From an uncultured Eubacteriales bacterium (GTDB taxonomy: Bacteria > Bacillota > Clostridia > Oscillospirales > CAG-272), in the NCBI GenBank assembly GCA_934503195.1, contig CAKSVM010000098.1, positions 1 to 10,637 on the forward strand: DNA of 10,637 nt. Reading direction: 5' to 3'. Below are positions 6,125 through 10,637 of this stretch, piece by piece. The notes beneath the pieces were generated by a model. That model ran no database searches and was not told the DNA's origin. It saw only the letters and a list, made by a program, of their open reading frames with translations. The position numbers and the translations under genes are program-made. Each line of letters opens with the position of its first letter. The first letter of the stretch is position 1.

Positions 6125-6727
6125 TTATTTATGCCCTTTAACCACTTTCAGCGTCGTGAACTCCTCGCGCTCCTTTTCCGAGAGGTAATCCGAAACGAAC
6201 TTGATCGACTCCTCAAGGTCGGGGATGACGATGTTTTTGAGCGCGTTGGCGCGCTTCTGCGACTGCTTCACCGCGACCGAGAGACGCGCGACGCTGTTTT
6301 CGATCGCCGCCGCCTTAGCCGCTAGCGTCTTCACGCGGCCGAACTTCACGTACGCCTCGTCGAGCACCGCGTTCGTCGAGCTGAGTCCGTAGTCGGGGCG
6401 GGGGAGTGGCGCGCACTTTATGTCGGGGATCTCGACGCCCATCACCGAGCGGGTCAGGATCGTCAGGTCATCGCCCGGATTCTGCGACATGGCGATCCGC
6501 AGAACCTCGTTCTGCCCGAGCGTCATGTTCGCCTCCTGCAAGGCCTCGTAGGCCGCGCGGAAGGCCTCGTCAAGCTCGGAGCGCACCGAGTCGACGTCGG
6601 CCGAGAGCTTTGACATCTCGCGGACCATCAGCGTCCGCTTGCGGTCGAGCAGCTCATAGCCGAGATTCGCCAGTGAAAGCGAGCGTTTCATCGCCATCAG
6701 ATTGCTTTTCGTCGGTGTGACCGCCAT
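6125..6727 (-). CDS. atpD: V/A-type ATPase subunit D (central rotor stalk)
   Basis: This 200-aa protein matches subunit D of V/A-type ATPases, the coiled-coil shaft that turns inside the A3B3 head and links catalysis to ion movement. The N-terminal pattern PTKSNLMAMKRSLSLANLGYELLDRKR and the C-terminal RANALKNIVIPDLEESIKF region are typical, and both ends are long helices. The length is normal for the family (about 200-220). ATG at 6727 comes three bases after the atpB stop, with GGGGGAG in the atpB tail as ribosome binding site. It is the last ATPase gene here. No clear terminator follows it; the hicA remnant and hicB come next on the same strand, so read-through into hicB is possible. Confidence 0.93.
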   Translation of the reverse strand: MAVTPTKSNLMAMKRSLSLANLGYELLDRKRTLMVREMSKLSADVDSVRSELDEAFRAAYEALQEANMTLGQNEVLRIAMSQNPGDDLTILTRSVMGVEIPDIKCAPLPRPDYGLSSTNAVLDEAYVKFGRVKTLAAKAAAIENSVARLSVAVKQSQKRANALKNIVIPDLEESIKFVSDYLSEKEREEFTTLKVVKGHK

Positions 6728-6730
6728 CGG

Positions 6731-8110
6731 TTACTCCCCCTTTTCGAGGTATTTCGCGCAGTATTTTTCGTACATCTCGTCGTTCACGCGCTCAAGCTCG
6801 TCGCGCGGGAGGATCGAGAGAAGCTTCCAGCCGAGGTCGAGCGTGTTGTCGATCGAGCGGTTCTCGAAGCGATCCTGAGTCAAAAACTCGTCCTCGAATC
6901 GCTTTCCGAACTCGAAATAGAGCTTGTCGGTGGGCGACAGATCCTCCTCGCCGATGACGCTTGCGAGCGAGCGGACGTCCTGAACCTTGGCGTAGGACGC
7001 GTAGAGCTGATTCGACAGCACGGAATGATCGACTCTTGTCGAGCCGTCGCCGATTCCGTCCTTCATGAGGCGCGAGAGCGAGAGCTGAACCGACACGGGC
7101 GGGTAGATTCCCTTCATCTCAAGCGAGCGGTCGAGGACGATCTGACCCTCGGTGATGTATCCGGTGAGGTCGGGGACGGGATGTGTGACGTCGTCGCTCG
7201 GCATCGTGAGTATCGGGAGCTGGGTCACCGAACCTTCGAGTCCCTTTATTCTTCCCGCGCGCTCGTAAAGCGACGCGAAATCCGAGTAGAGGTAGCCGGG
7301 ATAGCCTTTACGGCCGGGGATTTCGTTCTTCGCCGACGCGACCTCGCGCAGAGCCTCGGCGTAGGAGGTCATGTCGGTCATGATGACGAGCATATCCATT
7401 CCGCGCTCAAAGGCGAAATACTCGGCGCAGGTGAGTGCGCATCTGGGCGTCAGGATACGCTCGACGATCGGGTCGCCGGCGAGATTCTGGAACATCACGA
7501 CGCGCGAGAGGACGCCGGTTTCCTCAAAGGAGCGGCGGAAATAGTCCGCGACGTCGTTCTTGACTCCGAGCGCGGCGAAGACGATGCCGAAGTTCTTCGA
7601 CATTTTCGCCTGACGGACAATCTGCGCGGCGAGCTCGTTGTGGCTCATGCCCGCGCCGCTGAAGATCGGCAGCTTCTGACCCTTTATAAGAGTGCAGAGC
7701 GCGTCGATCGACGAGATTCCGGTGCGGATGTAGTCGCGCGGATAGTCGCGGCTGACCGGGTTTATCGCGAAGCCGTTGATATCGAGCTTTTTCTCGGGGC
7801 AGATGTCGCCGAGGCCGTCGATCGGGCGTCCGGCTCCGTCAAAGACGCGGCCGAGCATATCCGCGGCTACGGGGAGTTCGAGCGGGCGTCCGGTGAGTCT
7901 TGTGCGGGTGTTCGTGAGCGAGATTCCCTCGGTGCCCTCGAAGACCTGAATCACGGCGGTTTCACCCGAAAGGCTGATTACGCGGCCCATGCGATGGTCG
8001 TTTTCGTTCACGGCGATCTCGACCAGCTCCTCATAGCACGCGCCGCGCACGCCGTCAAGGACGATCAGCGGGCCGTTGACATTTCGAAGGCCGATATATT
8101 CTATATTCAT
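6731..8110 (-). CDS. atpB: V/A-type ATPase subunit B (non-catalytic nucleotide-binding subunit)
   Basis: This 459-aa protein is the B subunit that alternates with A in the soluble head. It has an N-terminal beta-barrel (about residues 1-75), a central RecA-like fold and a C-terminal helical domain. Where a P-loop would be, it has SGAGMSHNELAAQI (starting at 151), the degenerate form normal for B subunits, so it does not hydrolyse ATP. SLSRLM with Arg347 matches the arginine finger that reaches into the catalytic site of A. ATG at 8110 has GTGAGG just upstream, 20 bp after atpA, and only three bases separate its stop codon from atpD. Confidence 0.96.
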   Translation of the reverse strand: MNIEYIGLRNVNGPLIVLDGVRGACYEELVEIAVNENDHRMGRVISLSGETAVIQVFEGTEGISLTNTRTRLTGRPLELPVAADMLGRVFDGAGRPIDGLGDICPEKKLDINGFAINPVSRDYPRDYIRTGISSIDALCTLIKGQKLPIFSGAGMSHNELAAQIVRQAKMSKNFGIVFAALGVKNDVADYFRRSFEETGVLSRVVMFQNLAGDPIVERILTPRCALTCAEYFAFERGMDMLVIMTDMTSYAEALREVASAKNEIPGRKGYPGYLYSDFASLYERAGRIKGLEGSVTQLPILTMPSDDVTHPVPDLTGYITEGQIVLDRSLEMKGIYPPVSVQLSLSRLMKDGIGDGSTRVDHSVLSNQLYASYAKVQDVRSLASVIGEEDLSPTDKLYFEFGKRFEDEFLTQDRFENRSIDNTLDLGWKLLSILPRDELERVNDEMYEKYCAKYLEKGE

Positions 8111-8130
8111 AAAATTACCTCACTTCCGGG

Positions 8131-9915
8131 TCAGTTCGCGGTTTCGGGCGAGATGTCGTAGCGTTTCTCGATTTCCGAGAAGAGACCGTTTATCTTCTCG
8201 CGGAGCGCGGCGATCGCCGACTCGTCGTCGTTCGGCAGATCGAATTTCATGCGGCAGAGCAGGTCGAAGATCCCGGCTTTTTTCATCTGCGAAACCGGAA
8301 TCGACTTTGAAACGAGGTTCTTCGCGTGGTCGCTCGTGTCGAGGATCAGCTTCATCATCGCGTACTGCTTCTTTGGCGGAACCGAGCAGTCGATCTCGTG
8401 CATCGCGTTCTGCTGCAAGAATCCGACTCTTACGCAGCGCGCCGTCTCGAGCGTCAGCTTCTGCTCGTCGGCGAGCAGATCAGAGCCGATCAGCTTCACG
8501 ATGTCCATTAAACGATTTTCCTCGGAAAGAATGTTCTGGGTTCTGGCGCGCAGCGTCGGGAAGTCGGGCGCGACGTGCTTTCTGAACCAGTCATCGAGTT
8601 CGAGCGTGTATTCGCTGTAGCTCGTCGTCCAGTTGACCGCCGGATAGTGTCTTGCGTAGGCGAGCGATTTTTCGAGTGCCCAGAAGACGCGGATGAATCG
8701 CTTCGTGTTCTGCGTCACGGGCTCCGAGAAGTCGTTGCCCTGAGGTGAGACCGCGCCGATTATAGAAACCGACCCGACCCTGCCCGAAAGCGTCTCAGCC
8801 TGTCCCGCGCGCTCGTAGAAGGCCGAGAGCCTTGACGGGAGATAAGCCGGATAGCCTTCCTCGGCGGGCATTTCCTCAAGACGGCCGGAGATTTCGCGCA
8901 GAGCCTCGGCCCAGCGCGACGTCGAGTCGGCCATCAGCGCGACGTTATAGCCCATGTCGCGGTAATACTCGGCGAAGGTGACTCCCGTGTAGATCGACGC
9001 CTCACGCGCCGCGACCGGCATATTCGAGGTGTTCGCGATCATGATCGTCCGTTCGAGCATCGAGCGTCCAGTGCGCGGGTCGACGAGCCCCGAGAATTCC
9101 TCGAGAACCTGCGTCATCTCGTTTCCGCGCTCGCCGCAGCCGACGTAGACGATGATATCGGCGTCCGACCACTTCGCCAGCTGATGCTGAAGCATCGTCT
9201 TTCCGGTTCCGAAGCCGCCGGGAATCGCCGCCGCGCCGCCCTTGGCCAGCGGGAAAAGCGTGTCGATGACCCGCTGTCCGGTGACGAGCGGCTCGCTTAT
9301 CGGGAGTCTTTTCTTAACCGGGCGGGGGCGGCGGATCGCCCATTTCGTGAGCATCGAGAGCTCATGCTCCTCGCCGCCGTCGTCGACGTATTTAATTAAA
9401 ACGTCATTCACCGTGTGATCCCCGTCCTCGGCGGCAAATGTGACTTTTCCGTGAACGTTTCCGGGGACGATCGAGCGGTTTCTGACGACCGACGTCTCGT
9501 CGCACTCGGCATAGATCATTCCGGTGGCGATTTCGTCGCCCTCTTTTAATTTAATCTCAACGTCCCAGAGTTTTTCGGTGTCGACGGCCGGGACTTCGAG
9601 TCCGGGCGCGAGGAAATGACCGCTGGCGGCTTCGAGAGCCTTTAAGGGGCGTCCGATTCCGTCGTACATTCCGGTGAGGAGTCCGGGCGCGAGAGTCGCG
9701 GACATCGGCATCCCGGTTGAGACGACGGGCTCGCCGGGGCGGACTCCGGTCGTGTTTTCGTAGCACTGGATCGTGGTCCGCTCGGTCGAGATGTTGATGA
9801 CCTCGCCGATGAGCCGCGCCGCGCCGATATAGACGGTTTCCATCATCTCAAGCCCGGTTTTTCCGGCGATCGTGATGACGGGGCCGTTGATTCCGTGGAT
9901 AGTGTATTTTTTCAT
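8131..9915 (-). CDS. atpA: V/A-type ATPase subunit A (catalytic)
   Basis: This 594-aa protein is the catalytic A subunit, which makes or hydrolyses ATP in the soluble head. It has an N-terminal beta-barrel (about residues 1-70) and the non-homologous insert found only in A subunits (about 95-195). The Walker A is GGFGTGKT (233-240), catalytic Glu262 lies in GERGNE (261-266), and the Walker B is VALMAD (325-330), followed by STSRWAEALREISGRL. A C-terminal helical domain completes it. Its length is typical. The start codon overlaps the atpE stop as ATGA (9915-9912), with a G-rich ribosome binding site upstream, so translation is likely coupled. Whether the enzyme moves H+ or Na+ cannot be told, since the K ring subunit is outside the window. 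Confidence 0.97.
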   Translation of the reverse strand: MKKYTIHGINGPVITIAGKTGLEMMETVYIGAARLIGEVINISTERTTIQCYENTTGVRPGEPVVSTGMPMSATLAPGLLTGMYDGIGRPLKALEAASGHFLAPGLEVPAVDTEKLWDVEIKLKEGDEIATGMIYAECDETSVVRNRSIVPGNVHGKVTFAAEDGDHTVNDVLIKYVDDGGEEHELSMLTKWAIRRPRPVKKRLPISEPLVTGQRVIDTLFPLAKGGAAAIPGGFGTGKTMLQHQLAKWSDADIIVYVGCGERGNEMTQVLEEFSGLVDPRTGRSMLERTIMIANTSNMPVAAREASIYTGVTFAEYYRDMGYNVALMADSTSRWAEALREISGRLEEMPAEEGYPAYLPSRLSAFYERAGQAETLSGRVGSVSIIGAVSPQGNDFSEPVTQNTKRFIRVFWALEKSLAYARHYPAVNWTTSYSEYTLELDDWFRKHVAPDFPTLRARTQNILSEENRLMDIVKLIGSDLLADEQKLTLETARCVRVGFLQQNAMHEIDCSVPPKKQYAMMKLILDTSDHAKNLVSKSIPVSQMKKAGIFDLLCRMKFDLPNDDESAIAALREKINGLFSEIEKRYDISPETAN

Positions 9916-10595
9916 GCCTGTCCCCCTCTGGGTTTACCCGGAAGTCCGGCGTCGTCCGAGACGGCCGGGCCGAGCAGGGAATTGAAGTGCGCTCTCTCGG
10001 AATTCAGTCCGTCGTCGAGCGTGGCGTCGATCGAGATTCCGTGCGCCGCCGAGTAGAAGCGCGCGCCGCCGAGCTTTATGTTCTTGTCGGGCGTGACGCT
10101 GTAGACCGGCGCGGCGTCGGTCGACCCGGTTTCGAGCTTTTCGTCGAGAAGGTCGTCCAGAGCCTCGAGGATCGCGTATTTGTATTTCAGATCATTCGGC
10201 GAGAGGAAGATCGTGAAGGAAGCACTCTGCTTTTTAAGGACGTTCACGCAGAGTCTGACGAGCCAGTCCTTGTAATCATCGCTTTCCGCGAAGGCGGTGA
10301 GCTTTTCGCGCGCGCGGTCGATGACCTTTTTCATGATCTCCTCGCGGTAGAGAAGAAGCTCGCGGCGGCGTTCCATGACCTCGCGCGAGAGGGTCTGACT
10401 GTTTTCGCGGCGGATATTCTTGAGTTCGCCCTGAATGAGTTCGTAGGCCTCGGTGAGGATCTTTTTCTCGCCCTCATCGAGACGTTTCTTTTCCTCGGCC
10501 GTGACCTCGGAGTCGATGCGGGCGGCGATTTCCTCGGCCTCGCCGAGAGCCTCGTTCACGAACCGCATGAGCTTTTCGTCGTCTCTTATTGGCAT
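9912..10595 (-). CDS. atpE: V/A-type ATPase subunit E (peripheral stalk)
   Basis: This 227-aa protein fits subunit E of the peripheral stalk, which holds the head still against the rotor. The first 110 or so residues are highly charged and helical (coiled coil, rich in Glu, Lys and Arg). The C-terminal part is globular, with IKLGGARFYSAAHGISIDAT and NSERAHF near residues 173-204, matching the GG...D.T motif of the family. This family varies strongly in sequence, so the call rests on layout, motif and position just before atpA. A Gly/Pro-rich tail of about 20 residues follows. ATG at 10595 has AAAGGAA nine nt upstream, three bases after the stop codon of the preceding frame. Confidence 0.85.
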   Translation of the reverse strand: MPIRDDEKLMRFVNEALGEAEEIAARIDSEVTAEEKKRLDEGEKKILTEAYELIQGELKNIRRENSQTLSREVMERRRELLLYREEIMKKVIDRAREKLTAFAESDDYKDWLVRLCVNVLKKQSASFTIFLSPNDLKYKYAILEALDDLLDEKLETGSTDAAPVYSVTPDKNIKLGGARFYSAAHGISIDATLDDGLNSERAHFNSLLGPAVSDDAGLPGKPRGGQA

Positions 10596-10598
10596 TGT

Positions 10599-10637
10599 TT
10601 ATTCCTTTCGTTCGCCGTGCCGGTCAGGGATGTCGAG
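10599..10637 (-). CDS. C-terminal end of an upstream gene, unidentified (partial)
   Basis: Read on the minus strand, the window opens with twelve codons, LDIPDRHGERKE, and a TAA at 10601-10599, three bases before the atpE start. The spacing fits the compact operon, so this is probably the end of another ATPase gene such as C, F or K. The fragment is too short to recognise, and it does not match the usual end of those subunits in a way I could name. Confidence 0.35.
   Translation of the reverse strand, partial: LDIPDRHGERKE

Noticed and set aside
6731..8110. Missing Walker A in the B subunit as a sign of inactivation
   Set aside because: A degenerate loop at this place is normal for V/A-type B subunits, which do not catalyse.
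7025..8161. Long plus-strand frame of 378 codons opposite atpB
   Set aside because: It lies antisense to a clear, conserved atpB gene. GC-rich codon bias opens such mirror frames, and the translation shows no domain.
8076..8620. Several plus-strand frames opposite the end of atpA
   Set aside because: They are antisense shadows; the Arg/Ser-rich translations have no recognisable motif and no ribosome binding site.
1..10637. tRNA, rRNA, CRISPR array, insertion sequence or riboswitch
   Set aside because: I found no regularly spaced repeats, transposase frame, tRNA-like clover-leaf or known aptamer core in either strand by reading; a covariance-model search would be needed to exclude rarer RNAs.

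Overview
This 10.6 kb window looks like a bacterial chromosome segment, most likely from a fairly GC-rich anaerobic member of the Clostridia. That is an inference. It rests on a V/A-type ATPase operon in place of F-type genes, a MarR-controlled heterodimeric ABC exporter, AGGAGG/AAAGGA-type ribosome binding sites, strongly GC-rich codons in the genes and AT-rich promoters. No rRNA or other taxonomic marker is present. Most of the window is well-known gene content. The less ordinary material is in the intergenic DNA and at the boundary between the ATPase and the HicB gene.

Layout, left to right. Positions 1-423 hold no convincing gene. They contain three back-to-back GC-rich hairpins (1-93), a candidate minus-strand promoter (115-123), a minus-strand rho-independent terminator (308-357) and a 21-bp perfect stem-loop (365-410). 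Positions 424-4559 are a three-gene minus-strand operon, transcribed in the order MarR repressor (4074-4559), ABC half-transporter 1 (2267-4012) and ABC half-transporter 2 (424-2274). The two ABC genes overlap. Their sequence motifs predict one catalytic and one degenerate ATP site, as in the BmrCD/LmrCD/TM287-288 class of multidrug exporters. Positions 4560-4802 are a divergent control region. It holds a consensus minus-strand promoter (TTGACA, 17 bp, TATAAT), an inverted repeat at the expected start site that suits a MarR operator, and an extended -10 promoter for the plus-strand AraC-family regulator (4803-5606).

A bidirectional terminator (5612-5645) separates the AraC gene from the converging minus-strand hicB antitoxin gene (5642-5980). 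Directly upstream of hicB is only the 3' end of a hicA toxin gene. Its reading frame runs into the end of the ATPase operon, so the toxin appears 5'-truncated and the antitoxin orphaned. Positions 6125-10595 are a tightly packed minus-strand V/A-type ATPase operon in the order E, A, B, D: peripheral stalk, catalytic subunit, nucleotide-binding regulatory subunit and central stalk. The last codons of an unidentified upstream gene are visible at 10599-10637. Subunits C, F, I and K are not in the window; C and F are absent from the usual place between E and A.

Functionally there are two main modules: a drug- or stress-inducible efflux pump with its own repressor and a divergent AraC regulator, and an ion-translocating rotary ATPase. 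A decayed toxin-antitoxin locus sits between them. I see no clear undescribed multi-gene system. The best leads are the hicA remnant, the hairpin array at the left edge, the tandem hairpins after the exporter and the two-operator arrangement at the marR promoter.
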